From contig JBKDZL010000001.1 in the NCBI GenBank assembly GCA_047971145.1, forward strand, positions 1 through 59,186: DNA of 59,186 nt. The letters run 5' to 3'. The notes beneath the pieces were generated by a model. The model saw only the letters and a program-made list of their open reading frames with translations. It was not told where the DNA came from and did no database searches. Source of the stretch: JBKDZL01 sp047971145. Lineage in GTDB: Bacteria > Bacillota_I > Bacilli_A > Erysipelotrichales > Erysipelotrichaceae. This document shows positions 27,098 through 35,954 of this stretch, one piece after another (position 1 is the stretch's first letter; each line of letters starts with the position of its first letter). Position numbers and translations under genes: made by a program.

Positions 27098-28523
27098 TTC
27101 ATTCAATATTGGACCGATAAGTATTCATTTTTATGCACTATTTGTGATGATGGGCATTGGTTTTATTTATTTTTGGTCTAGTTACTGGTTAAAAAAAGCA
27201 GGTTATAAAGATAATGTTCTAGATGATTTGTTTATTGGTGGTGTAGTTTGTGGTTTAATTATTGGAAGATTGTGGTTTGTGGTTTTCCATCCTAATTTTT
27301 TAAATTATTTAGCTAATCCTATTAGTATTATTGAAATATGGAATGGTGGACTTGCGATTCAGGGTGGAGTTTTAGGTGCAGTATTATTTTTTGCTTATTA
27401 TGCTAAAAAACATAAATTATCACTATTGCGGATGTTAGATGTCGCACTACCAGCAGCTTTAGTTGGTCAGGCTATTGGTCGTTGGGGTAATTTCTTTAAT
27501 CAGGAAGCTTTTGGTCCTGTGGTGGATGAGTCGTTTTTTAATTTATTTCCGACTTTTATTAAAGAGGGAATGTATTTTGATGGTAATTATCATATGCCTA
27601 TGTTCTTGTTTGAGTGTGTGGCTAATATCATTGCTTTTGTTCTTATTTATACTTTATTTAAGAAGTTATGGGTAAGAAAAAGAGGTGATTTAACTTACTT
27701 CTATTTGTTAACCACTGGTATTATCAGATTCTTTATTGAAATATTTAGAACTGATAGTTTAGTTTTTCTGGGTTTGAAGAGCGCCCAAGTTACTAGTGTT
27801 ATTTACGTAGTGATAGCCTTATTAGGTTTATTTGGGGTTATTGATAAAGTCTTTAAAAAATCAAAACCTACTATTGTCTTTGATTTAGATGGAACCCTTG
27901 TCAATACTAAGTCTTCAATCTATGGCACCTTTAATATGTTAATGAAAAAATACAATAATAGGGAAATGAGTGAGAGTGAATTAGATAGTGTTTATGGTCC
28001 CTCACTCGATGAGAGTTTTAGCAAATATTTCCCCGATAGAAATTATGATGAGCTTTTAGTAGAATATCGCGAATATAACCAAGCTTTACAAACAAAAGAG
28101 CTTAAAACTTTAAATAATGCGCAGTTGCTTATTGATAAATTAAAAAATGAGGGTTATCCAATCGCCATCTTCTCTAATAAAAATCATGCAGGAATTGAAT
28201 TTAGTTTAGAATTAGTAGGCTTAAGAAATTATTTTGATGTCATTTTAGGTGTTGATGATGTTAAGTGTCCCAAACCTAATAAAGAAGGTTTACTAAAAGC
28301 TTGTAATTTATTAAATACTAGCAAGGACAATTTAATTTATGTTGGTGATAGTGTTGGCGATATGTTATGCGCACATAATGCTGGGGCCTATAGTATTGCG
28401 GTTGCTGAGCCAATTAGAGAGGTTGTGCTAGCAAATACTAATCCTAATAAAATGATTAAAGATTTATTGGAAATAGAAGAAATCTTAAAGGAGAATAAAA
28501 TATGGACATACAATATGATGTAA
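27090..28523 (+). CDS. lgt: fusion of prolipoprotein diacylglyceryl transferase and PpaX-like HAD pyrophosphatase
   Basis: The 477-aa protein joins two enzymes. Residues 1-~265 are the seven-helix Lgt, which adds diacylglycerol to the lipobox Cys, with the signature GRWGNFFNQEAFG. In the IWNGGLAIQGG segment a Gln stands where E. coli has His103. Residues ~268-477 are a HAD phosphatase with FDLDGTLVNT, GPSLDESF, YREYNQ and YVGDSVGDML, closely resembling Bacillus PpaX. Bacillus has separate lgt and ppaX genes in this order after hprK. ATG 27090 has a full AAGGAGG RBS, so the upstream frame is discarded. The 3' end overlaps trxB by 22 nt. The HAD half would face the cytoplasm if Lgt topology is normal. 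Confidence 0.93.
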   Translation: MVNSFNIGPISIHFYALFVMMGIGFIYFWSSYWLKKAGYKDNVLDDLFIGGVVCGLIIGRLWFVVFHPNFLNYLANPISIIEIWNGGLAIQGGVLGAVLFFAYYAKKHKLSLLRMLDVALPAALVGQAIGRWGNFFNQEAFGPVVDESFFNLFPTFIKEGMYFDGNYHMPMFLFECVANIIAFVLIYTLFKKLWVRKRGDLTYFYLLTTGIIRFFIEIFRTDSLVFLGLKSAQVTSVIYVVIALLGLFGVIDKVFKKSKPTIVFDLDGTLVNTKSSIYGTFNMLMKKYNNREMSESELDSVYGPSLDESFSKYFPDRNYDELLVEYREYNQALQTKELKTLNNAQLLIDKLKNEGYPIAIFSNKNHAGIEFSLELVGLRNYFDVILGVDDVKCPKPNKEGLLKACNLLNTSKDNLIYVGDSVGDMLCAHNAGAYSIAVAEPIREVVLANTNPNKMIKDLLEIEEILKENKIWTYNMM

Positions 28524-29419
28524 TAATAATTGGAGCTGGTCCTGCTGGTTTAAGTGCAGCTATCTATGCCTCAAGAGCCAATTTGAAAACAGCAATCTTA
28601 GAATATGATGCCCCAGGCGGTAAATTAGTTAAAACTGCCGAAATTGCAAACTGGCCAGGTGTTATTAGTAGTAGTGGAGTAGATTTAGCTATTAGCATGT
28701 ATAATCATGCCACCTCTTTAGCAGTAGATTATTTGTATGGCAAAGTGGTAAATATCAAAAATGATAAATTCAAAACAATCATTTGTGAGGATAATAATGA
28801 ATATACTACCAAAAGTGTCATCATCGCAACAGGTACTAAGGAACGATTATTAAATATCCCTAATGAATTGGAAATGATTGGTAGAGGTGTTTCATTTTGT
28901 GCAGTTTGTGATGGAGCTTTCTTTAAAGAAAAGGATGTAGTGATTGTCGGTGGTGGTAATTCGGCTTTAGAAGAAGCTCTCTATTTAACTCAATTTGTTA
29001 ATTTAGTTAACATTGTCATTAGAAGAGATGTTTTTAGAGCTGATCCCAAAGTTGTAGATCAAATACTAAACCATCCTAAAATCAAGGTTATTTATCAACA
29101 TGTCCCTAAAGAAGTAATGGTTAGCGAGGGTAAGGTTAGTGGTTTGTTATTGGAAAATGTCGAAACAGAGGAAACTCAAATAGTAGAAGCTGAGGGTATT
29201 TTCCCTTATATTGGCTCTGATCCTATGACTAGTTTTGTTAGCGATTTAGCTATTACCAATGAGTCAGGATATTTAATAGTCGATGAAGATATGAAAACAA
29301 AGATAGCTGGTATTTTTGGTGCTGGTGATGTGGTGGTGAAGCATTTAAGGCAAGTGGTTACCGCAGTTAATGATGGGGCTATCGCAGCAGTTAGTGTTTC
29401 CCATTATCTACAAGATTAA
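28502..29419 (+). CDS. trxB: thioredoxin reductase
   Basis: FAD/NADPH enzyme that keeps thioredoxin reduced. The 305-aa protein has the N-terminal FAD motif GAGPAGLSAAIYA, redox-active CAVC (FCAVCDGAFF), the NADPH motif GGGNSALEEA and the C-terminal FAD segment GIFGAGDV. GGAG precedes ATG 28502. The trxB neighbourhood of rapZ-yvcK-whiA is conserved in Firmicutes, although here a sugar operon separates them. Confidence 0.96.
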   Translation: MDIQYDVIIIGAGPAGLSAAIYASRANLKTAILEYDAPGGKLVKTAEIANWPGVISSSGVDLAISMYNHATSLAVDYLYGKVVNIKNDKFKTIICEDNNEYTTKSVIIATGTKERLLNIPNELEMIGRGVSFCAVCDGAFFKEKDVVIVGGGNSALEEALYLTQFVNLVNIVIRRDVFRADPKVVDQILNHPKIKVIYQHVPKEVMVSEGKVSGLLLENVETEETQIVEAEGIFPYIGSDPMTSFVSDLAITNESGYLIVDEDMKTKIAGIFGAGDVVVKHLRQVVTAVNDGAIAAVSVSHYLQD

Positions 29420-29430
29420 GGAGAAATGAA

Positions 29431-29652
29431 ATGATTTATTCATTAAGTTCATTAGAAGTATTTTTTCAAAATTTATTTCAACAAAGTAGTAATGGCTTAT
29501 TATCATTGCCTGATGAAGTGAAAATTGGTATCGTTGTGGTTTTGGTTGGTTTATTGATTTTAGCTTTAGTTAAAAAAGTATTTAAATTATTTTGGTTAGG
29601 GGTAGTAATTGTGATTATTTATATTCTCTTAACCACTAGGGGTATAATATAA
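29431..29652 (+). CDS. small membrane protein of unknown function
   Basis: A 73-aa protein with two hydrophobic segments (~30-47 and ~52-70) separated by a short basic KKVFK turn. RBS AAGGAG precedes ATG 29431, 11 bp after trxB. I do not recognise the family. Confidence 0.6.
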   Translation: MIYSLSSLEVFFQNLFQQSSNGLLSLPDEVKIGIVVVLVGLLILALVKKVFKLFWLGVVIVIIYILLTTRGII

Positions 29653-29663
29653 AACTGTAGCTT

Positions 29664-29978
29664 ATGTTAATGATAATATCTAGTGCTCAAGCGGCAGAAT
29701 TATTAAAAAATGATGGGGTTTTTCTTTTAGATGTTCGAGAAGTATCTGAGTATCAAAATGGTCATCTGGAAGCTGCTGTTTTAATACCATATGATTCATT
29801 AGCGTTTAATGCTGATAAATTGCCTAGTGATAAAAATACTACTATTTTAGTTTATTGTCATAGTGGTAGAAGATCTAATATCGCTGCCAAAGAATTAGTA
29901 AAGATGGGCTATACTAAAGTATTTGATTTTGGTGGCATTATTGATTGGCAAGGAAAAGTTGTAGTCACTGATAAATAA
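29664..29978 (+). CDS. rhodanese-like domain protein
   Basis: A 104-aa single-domain rhodanese: LLDVREVSEYQNGHLEAAVLIP is the CH2A-type motif, and YCHSGRRSN holds the active-site Cys loop. It likely handles persulfide sulfur; the partner is unknown. TATAAT at 29643-29648 puts the mRNA start near 29655, with no RBS before ATG 29664; a second ATG at 29670 is possible. Confidence 0.88.
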   Translation: MLMIISSAQAAELLKNDGVFLLDVREVSEYQNGHLEAAVLIPYDSLAFNADKLPSDKNTTILVYCHSGRRSNIAAKELVKMGYTKVFDFGGIIDWQGKVVVTDK

Positions 29979-30001
29979 TAATTATTAATGATTAAATTAG
30001 G

Positions 30002-30048
30002 GACTGTAGTTAATAAAGTTCATTCACTTTATTAGCTACAGTCTTTTT
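30002..30048 (+). terminator. strong terminator after the rhodanese gene
   Basis: GACTGTAG (30002-30009) pairs with CTACAGTC (30036-30043); the stem continues with AATAAAGT against ACTTTATT, then TTTTT. Confidence 0.9.
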
Positions 30049-30152
30049 ATTTGCCAATTAATTATAATAAAGCTTGCAATTTAAAAATAAAAAAGTCAAA
30101 TAATGACCATAATTGTGTCAAATAAAATCCCCAATTAGGATAATTCATCAAT

Positions 30153-30174
30153 TATAATTAAGAAAACGGTTACA
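30153..30174 (+). promoter_or_regulatory. promoter with overlapping cre-like site
   Basis: TATAAT (30153-30158) is followed by AAGAAAACGGTTACA (30160-30174), which fits the CcpA cre consensus WTGNAARCGNWWWCA at all but one position (A for the T of TG). A cre site at the transcription start would block initiation under glucose. hprK in the same window supports this control circuit. Confidence 0.6.
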
Positions 30175-30189
30175 ATTGAGGTGGTGAAA

Positions 30190-31083
30190 ATGAAGAAATT
30201 AGTAATTGATGTAGGAGCTAGTGCAATCAAATATGCCCTAATGGATAATGAGGCAAATATTTACCAAAAAGGGCAAAAACCAACACCCAAAGATACACTT
30301 GATAATTTTCTTGCTGTAATTAAAAGTTTATATCAACAATTCCAATTCGAAATTGATGGGATTGCTTTTAGTGTGCCTGGTACTATAGATTCCAACTTAG
30401 GACAAATTTATGCTCCAGGTGGTTTAGGCTATAATGAAAACATAAATCTAGCAGATAAAATTGGCGAGTTTACTAATTTGCCAGTTTCCTTAGAAAATGA
30501 TGGAAAGAGCGCAGCTTTAGCTGAGTTGTGGAAGGGTAATTTAAAAGATTGTCAAGATGGCATAGTTATTGTTGTAGGTAGTGGCTTAGGTGGTGGAATT
30601 ATTAAGGATGGTAAATTAATCAAAGGTCAACACTTTTTTGCTGGTGAGTTTTCTTTTATCAAACAGAATGATCAGGCTGATTTTTTTGGTAATGTTTGGG
30701 CTAGTAGAGCAAGTACCACTGCCTTAATTAATTACACAGCGGCTAATAAAGGTATAAATGATATTAACTTTGATGGAAGAAAAGTTTTTGAGTGGATTAG
30801 CTCTGGTGATCAACAAGCAACTTTGGCATTAAAAATGGTTGCGAAGAACTTAGCATTAGGGATTTATAATCTACAATGCATCCTTGACCCGACTAAAGTT
30901 TTAATTGGTGGTGGAATTAGTAAACAGCCACTACTTTTAAAAGAAATCAATCAAGAGTTGGATTTAATCTATCATAATATTCCCTTTGATATACCCAAAC
31001 CAGAATTAGACAATTGCTTTTTTCACAATGATTCAAATCTGGTTGGTGCACTTTATCGCTTTTTGCAATTGTATTCAAATTAA
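30190..31083 (+). CDS. ROK family sugar kinase
   Basis: The 297-aa protein has the N-terminal phosphate-binding DVGASAIKYALMD, catalytic Asp in ENDGKSAALAELWKG and the GSGLGGGII motif. The Cys-rich zinc motif common in ROK proteins is missing. It probably phosphorylates a hexose or amino sugar released or imported by the following genes. ATG 30190 lies at a good distance from GAGGTGG; the GTGs just upstream are within that RBS. Confidence 0.88.
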   Translation: MKKLVIDVGASAIKYALMDNEANIYQKGQKPTPKDTLDNFLAVIKSLYQQFQFEIDGIAFSVPGTIDSNLGQIYAPGGLGYNENINLADKIGEFTNLPVSLENDGKSAALAELWKGNLKDCQDGIVIVVGSGLGGGIIKDGKLIKGQHFFAGEFSFIKQNDQADFFGNVWASRASTTALINYTAANKGINDINFDGRKVFEWISSGDQQATLALKMVAKNLALGIYNLQCILDPTKVLIGGGISKQPLLLKEINQELDLIYHNIPFDIPKPELDNCFFHNDSNLVGALYRFLQLYSN

Positions 31084-31099
31084 ATTAAAAGGAGGAAGT

Positions 31100-32650
31100 A
31101 TGAAACAATTTAAATTTGATAGTATTTCAGCAGTAAAAACAACAGAAGGAGACGTTAAGGGTTATTTTTATGGGAAAACTCATATTTTTAAAGGAATTCC
31201 CTATGCTCAAGCTGAGCGTTTTCAGATGCCCAAACAGCCTGATATTAGATCAGAGGTCTTAGATGCAACTTCTTATGGCATGGTTTGTCCACTTCTTTAT
31301 CCGGAGAAACCTAATGGTGAAATGTTGGTTCCTCATATGTATTGGCCACAGAGTGAGCATTGCCAGAGTTTAAATATCTGGAGTCCTAGTATTGACCATG
31401 AGGCAAAAAAACCGGTCTTGGTTTGGTTGCATGGTGGTGGATTTTTCGCTGGTTCTTCAATAGAACAGATAGCTTATGATGGAGAGAATTTAAGTGAGTT
31501 TGGTGATGTTGTGGTTGTCAGTTTGAATCATCGTTTAAATATTTTAGGGTTTATGGATTTATCTTCTTTTGGAGCTAAATATAAAAACTCTGCTAATGTT
31601 GGTTTAGCCGATATTGTTGAAGCTCTGCGTTGGTTGAAAAGAAATATTAAAAACTTTGGTGGTGATCCTGATAATATTACTTTATTTGGTCAATCAGGTG
31701 GTGGTATGAAAGTCAGTGCTATGATGCAAATTGCTGAGGCAGCTGAGTTATTTCACAAGGGCATTATTATGAGTGGGGTTGCGGGTGACTTTATGCCAGC
31801 TTATCAAAATAGTGATGGTAGAGTTTTTGTAGAAGCGCTGATGAAAGAGTTGAATCTAAAATCAGTTGAGCAATTAGAGAGTATACCATATCCAATTATG
31901 GCGGCAGCTTATTTAAAACTTGCACCTGTTTATATGCAAAAGGGTGAGTATGTTGGTAATAACCCTAGAATTGATGATTACTATTTAGGTGAGCCACAAA
32001 TGACAAGTTTTAGTGAAAAAGCTAAAACTACGCCTTTAATGATTGGTACAGTATTTGGAGAGTTTTCTTTTGCCCCAATTAAATATAATAAATATCAATT
32101 AACTGAACCAGAAATGTTAAATATTTTAAAGGAAAAATTTAAAGATGGAACTGATTTAATTGTTGCTGAGTTTAAAAAAGCTTATCCTGATAAGAAGATT
32201 GTCGATGTTTTACACTTAGATACTTTATTTAGACCATTGACTAAAGAATATATCAAAGCTAGAGTTGCTAATAATTCAGCTCCAACTTATAGTTATCAAT
32301 TTACTTTAGATTTTGCTTGTCAGTTTGGTAAGCCAGCTTGGCATTGTGCTGATATTCCCTTTGTCTTCCATAATGTTGACAAAGTTCCAGTAGCGAACAT
32401 TACTGGAGTTAGTGAAAAGTTACAAGATCAAATTGCTCAAGCTATTATTGAGTTTGCTTATAAGGGTAATCCAAATCATCAAGATTTACCTGAGTGGAAA
32501 AGCTGCCAAAAAGATGATGAAGTAACGATGATATTTGATGAGAATTGTGAAGTAAAACATAATTTTGATGAGTTATTAATTCAAGAAATTTTAAAGGTAT
32601 GTCCTACCTTGTCAATTGCAGAATTAATGGCTGCATCAATTCAACATTAG
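31100..32650 (+). CDS. type B carboxylesterase
   Basis: The 516-aa alpha/beta-hydrolase has the type B signature: oxyanion-hole WLHGGGFFAGS, nucleophile FGQSGGG, and N-terminal FKGIPYA. A His in PAWHCADIPFVF is the likely catalytic base. No signal peptide is present, so it acts in the cytoplasm. Its place between a sugar kinase and a sugar symporter suggests it removes an acyl or aryl ester from an imported sugar conjugate. ATG 31100 follows AAGGAGG. Confidence 0.9.
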   Translation: MKQFKFDSISAVKTTEGDVKGYFYGKTHIFKGIPYAQAERFQMPKQPDIRSEVLDATSYGMVCPLLYPEKPNGEMLVPHMYWPQSEHCQSLNIWSPSIDHEAKKPVLVWLHGGGFFAGSSIEQIAYDGENLSEFGDVVVVSLNHRLNILGFMDLSSFGAKYKNSANVGLADIVEALRWLKRNIKNFGGDPDNITLFGQSGGGMKVSAMMQIAEAAELFHKGIIMSGVAGDFMPAYQNSDGRVFVEALMKELNLKSVEQLESIPYPIMAAAYLKLAPVYMQKGEYVGNNPRIDDYYLGEPQMTSFSEKAKTTPLMIGTVFGEFSFAPIKYNKYQLTEPEMLNILKEKFKDGTDLIVAEFKKAYPDKKIVDVLHLDTLFRPLTKEYIKARVANNSAPTYSYQFTLDFACQFGKPAWHCADIPFVFHNVDKVPVANITGVSEKLQDQIAQAIIEFAYKGNPNHQDLPEWKSCQKDDEVTMIFDENCEVKHNFDELLIQEILKVCPTLSIAELMAASIQH

Positions 32651-32665
32651 AAGGAGAAAATAAAA

Positions 32666-34036
32666 ATGAGTGTTAAAAATAATTCAAAAAATAAAATTAG
32701 TCTTTTTGAAAAGATTGCTTATGGAGGAGGAGACTTAGCTAGTAATTTAATTTTGGTACTATCTAGTACTTTTATTGTTTTCTTTTATACAGATGCTTTA
32801 GGTTTAAATGCCGCAATTATAGGTATGATAATGTTATTTTCTCGTTTGTTTGATGGTATCAGTGATATTTTAATGGGCTTTGTGGTTGATAAGACTAACT
32901 CTAAGTATGGTAAAGCTAGGCCTTGGCTTTTGTGGTTGGCAGGGCCAATTAGTGTGGCTTTGGTTTTAATGTTTATGGTTCCCAATTTTGGTGATTTAGG
33001 AAAGTATATTTATGTGGCAATTACTTATAATTTAGTTACGACATTTTTGTATACTGCGATTAATATTCCTTATGGCACTCTAACTTCATTAATGTCACGT
33101 GATCAAGATCAAAGAATGATTATTAATGTCTTTAGAATGTTAATGGCTCAAATTGGAGCTTTGGTTATAAATGCTATGACTCTTCCTTTGGTTAATTCAT
33201 TTGGTGGTAGCGCTGATCAAAAATCTTGGATTATTGTCTCAGTCATGTATGCGATTTTGGCATTTGTATTATTCATGCTTTGTTTTGCTAAGACTAAAGA
33301 GCGAGTTAGTATTAGCTCTAATGAGCAAAAAAATCGTTTATCTTTCTTTGCGACCTTAAAAATTTGTCTTAAAAATGATCAATGGTTAGTATTGGTTGGC
33401 TTTTGGGTTGTTATGGCTTTTGGTTTGACGATGAGTATGACTGTTGGTACTTATTATGCCAAGTATATTTTAGGTAATGAGAATTTCTCAGGTTTTTTAA
33501 TGGCAGTTTCAACAATTCCAGTAATTGTTTGTATGCCTTTACTACCATTTTTTATTAGAAAAATTGGTAAATGTAAAGTAGCGATAATTGGTGGTTTTAT
33601 TAGTACAGCAGCTTACTCTATGATGCTTTTAAATCCAATTAGTATAAATTGGTTACTGTTCTGCTCAATTATTAAAGGAATTGGCATGGCTGCTAGTACG
33701 GGAACAATATTTGCGATGATTGCGGATACTATTGAATATGGGCATTGGAAAACTGGTATTAGAGTTGAAGGAATGTTGTATTCAAGCACAACATTTGGTG
33801 CAAAGGTTGGTGCAGGAGTTGGTGGTGCAATTGCACTGAGCATCTTAGGTAGTGTTGGATATGATGGTTTACTAGCAGTACAGCCAGCATCAGTGTTAGA
33901 AACTTTACCAATAATATATTTATATATCCCAATTGTCTTTAGTTTGGCAATGCCATTACTTTTAATTGCTTTTTACAAATTAGATAAAATCTATCCTCAA
34001 GTTATTGAAGATTTAAATAAACAAGAAGAAGCTTAA
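32666..34036 (+). CDS. GPH-family sugar:cation symporter (MFS fold)
   Basis: The 456-aa transporter has 12 helices and glycoside-pentoside-hexuronide landmarks: an N-terminal YGGGDLASNLI segment, the loop GFVVDKTNSKYGKARPWLLW and NIPYGTLTSLMS. These carriers import glycosides, uronides or related compounds with Na+ or H+. RBS AAGGAG precedes ATG 32666. It probably supplies the substrate of the esterase. Confidence 0.92.
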   Translation: MSVKNNSKNKISLFEKIAYGGGDLASNLILVLSSTFIVFFYTDALGLNAAIIGMIMLFSRLFDGISDILMGFVVDKTNSKYGKARPWLLWLAGPISVALVLMFMVPNFGDLGKYIYVAITYNLVTTFLYTAINIPYGTLTSLMSRDQDQRMIINVFRMLMAQIGALVINAMTLPLVNSFGGSADQKSWIIVSVMYAILAFVLFMLCFAKTKERVSISSNEQKNRLSFFATLKICLKNDQWLVLVGFWVVMAFGLTMSMTVGTYYAKYILGNENFSGFLMAVSTIPVIVCMPLLPFFIRKIGKCKVAIIGGFISTAAYSMMLLNPISINWLLFCSIIKGIGMAASTGTIFAMIADTIEYGHWKTGIRVEGMLYSSTTFGAKVGAGVGGAIALSILGSVGYDGLLAVQPASVLETLPIIYLYIPIVFSLAMPLLLIAFYKLDKIYPQVIEDLNKQEEA

Positions 34037-34047
34037 TATTTAGACTT

Positions 34048-34077
34048 TTGACTTTTCTAAGTCAATATGAATATAAT
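34048..34077 (+). promoter_or_regulatory. promoter of the araC-type gene
   Basis: TTGACT (34048-34053), 18-bp spacer, TATAAT (34072-34077), then a GAGG RBS before ATG 34094. The regulator can be expressed separately from the transport genes. Confidence 0.6.
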
Positions 34078-34093
34078 ATATTGAGGTAAATTA

Positions 34094-34954
34094 ATGGAAA
34101 CATATAGTTATGAGAAAATTATACATGAAAATCAAATTCCAGCACTAATTGCAGTTTTGGATGGAAGTTCAGTTGTAAATAGAGAGCAAATAACTACATT
34201 TATTCCTGCTCATTGGCATCGTAGTGTTGAAATAGCTTTAATTGAAAATGCAGAATCTATTTTAAAAGTTGGGATGAAAGAGACGCTAATTAAAGATGAT
34301 TTTACTTGTATCAATAGTGGAGAAGTTCATTCTGTCAGAGCTCAATCAATAACTGATCAATCTCATTGCATAATTTTAGTTTTATCATATGAATTTATTA
34401 AATCTTATTGTCCAGACATTGATGAAATATATTTTGATTTATCACTCAAGCCAGATCATGATGATTTAAAAAAATTATATTATCACTTAGAAGAGTTATT
34501 TCTTAATCAAAGTAAATATACCTATCTAGAAATTAATGCTTGTTTAATTGAAATTCTTCATTTACTTTTAACAGAGTATCAGGGGCAAAGAATTGGTAGT
34601 GAATCTTTAAAGAAAAATCAAGAATTAATGCGAGAGATTTTAACTTATATTCATGAAAATTATCAAGAGGATTTAAAGTTAAGTATTATTGCTGATAATT
34701 TTCATATCTGTCATGAATACTTTTCTCGACAGTTTCATCATTACATTGGAGAAACATTTAGAGACTATGTATCTTCTTATCGTCTATATCGAGCATATGG
34801 TGATATTGTTAATACAAATCAAACTATTTATGCCATTGCGACTAAACATGGATTTGCGAATGTAAAGTCTTTAATTAGAGTGTTTAAAAATACTTATCAA
34901 GAAACACCGTTACAGTATCGTCTACAAAGACAATTAAATAGTATTGAAAAGTAA
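34094..34954 (+). CDS. AraC family transcriptional regulator
   Basis: The 286-aa regulator has an N-terminal cupin-like sensor (FIPAHWHRSVEIALIENAESILKVG) and two C-terminal HTH motifs (LSIIADNFHICHEYFSRQFHHYIGETFRDYV; AIATKHGFANVKSLIRVFKNTYQETPLQYR). It is the likely activator of the ROK-esterase-symporter operon. Confidence 0.93.
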   Translation: METYSYEKIIHENQIPALIAVLDGSSVVNREQITTFIPAHWHRSVEIALIENAESILKVGMKETLIKDDFTCINSGEVHSVRAQSITDQSHCIILVLSYEFIKSYCPDIDEIYFDLSLKPDHDDLKKLYYHLEELFLNQSKYTYLEINACLIEILHLLLTEYQGQRIGSESLKKNQELMREILTYIHENYQEDLKLSIIADNFHICHEYFSRQFHHYIGETFRDYVSSYRLYRAYGDIVNTNQTIYAIATKHGFANVKSLIRVFKNTYQETPLQYRLQRQLNSIEK

Positions 34955-35052
34955 ATTATAAAACAAGTAAAAGTTGTATCGTAAGACTAGTACTAGGTTT
35001 TAAATTATAGTATCTTAATTGTCATGAGTTGGATAAATACTTCAGTTTAGTA

Positions 35053-35076
35053 AAGAGCTTATCAAAGCTCTTTTTC
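35053..35076 (+). terminator. terminator upstream of rapZ
   Basis: AAGAGCTT (35053-35060) and AAGCTCTT (35065-35072) form a perfect stem with loop ATCA, followed by T-rich sequence. The rest of the 150-bp gap (34955-35052) shows nothing clear. Confidence 0.8.
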
Positions 35077-35078
35077 TT

Positions 35079-35087
35079 TGCTATAAT
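35079..35087 (+). promoter_or_regulatory. extended -10 promoter of rapZ-yvcK-whiA
   Basis: TGCTATAAT (35079-35087) lies directly after the terminator; AGAGG at about 35093-35097 is the RBS for ATG 35105. Confidence 0.65.
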
Positions 35088-35104
35088 AACAACAGAGGTA
35101 AAGT

Positions 35105-35953
35105 ATGAAAGTCAAAACAATTATTTTGGTTTCAGGTTTGTCTGGAGCAGGTAAGAGTAGTGCTATGAATGTTTTGGAAGACTTGGGATTTCGCTGTATT
35201 GATAATCTTCCATATGCTTTAATTGATGAGTTTTTAACTTGGGTTGAAAATGGTGCTGATGAAACTTACGAAAACTTAGCTATTGCAATTACCATGGATG
35301 ATTTTGTTGATATCTTTTTATGGCTGAGAAAACAAGGGTATAATACTCAAGGAATTTTTTTAGAGGCTAGTGATGAAGTGCTTACTAATAGATATCAATT
35401 CACTAGAAGAAAACATCCTTTAGTAGCTCGCAAGAAAGCTAATACTGTTAAAGAGGCAATTAAAATTGAGCGATCAAAGATAAAATTAACTGAAGAAGAT
35501 GTTAAGATAATTGATACATCAAACATCTCTGCCAAATACTTAAAACAAATAATTTCTGATGTTAGTGGTATTGGCAATAACAGTTTTACTATTAGTTTTG
35601 TTTCTTTTGGCTTTAAGCATGGAGTACCACTAGATGTTGATAGTATTTATGATGTGAGATTTTTGAATAATCCTTTTTGGGTAGAGGAGCTAAGAGTTCA
35701 AAATGGTAATGATCAAGCTGTATATGATTTTGTTATGAGTGATCCTAGAGCGCTTAAAACTATTGATAGTATGAAGAGTTATTTAGATTTAGCCTTTAAA
35801 GAATTTGCTAAAGAAGGTAAGTCCCATATGTCAGTTGGTATTGGTTGTACCGGTGGTAAGCATCGTTCTGTTACCATTACTAATTATTTATATGAGTATT
35901 ATCAAGCAAAATATAACTGTTTGAAATTCCATAGAGATTTTGAAAGAGAATAA
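35105..35953 (+). CDS. rapZ: RNase adapter/nucleotide-binding protein RapZ (YvcJ)
   Basis: The 282-aa P-loop protein has Walker A GLSGAGKSS, the FEASDEVL-type segment, SFGFKHGVP and GCTGGKHRSV in the C-terminal ligand-binding domain. In E. coli it controls GlmS synthesis through sRNA decay; in Bacillus (YvcJ) it binds nucleotides and affects competence. It is the first gene of rapZ-yvcK-whiA. Confidence 0.95.
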   Translation: MKVKTIILVSGLSGAGKSSAMNVLEDLGFRCIDNLPYALIDEFLTWVENGADETYENLAIAITMDDFVDIFLWLRKQGYNTQGIFLEASDEVLTNRYQFTRRKHPLVARKKANTVKEAIKIERSKIKLTEEDVKIIDTSNISAKYLKQIISDVSGIGNNSFTISFVSFGFKHGVPLDVDSIYDVRFLNNPFWVEELRVQNGNDQAVYDFVMSDPRALKTIDSMKSYLDLAFKEFAKEGKSHMSVGIGCTGGKHRSVTITNYLYEYYQAKYNCLKFHRDFERE

Positions 35954-35954
35954 A

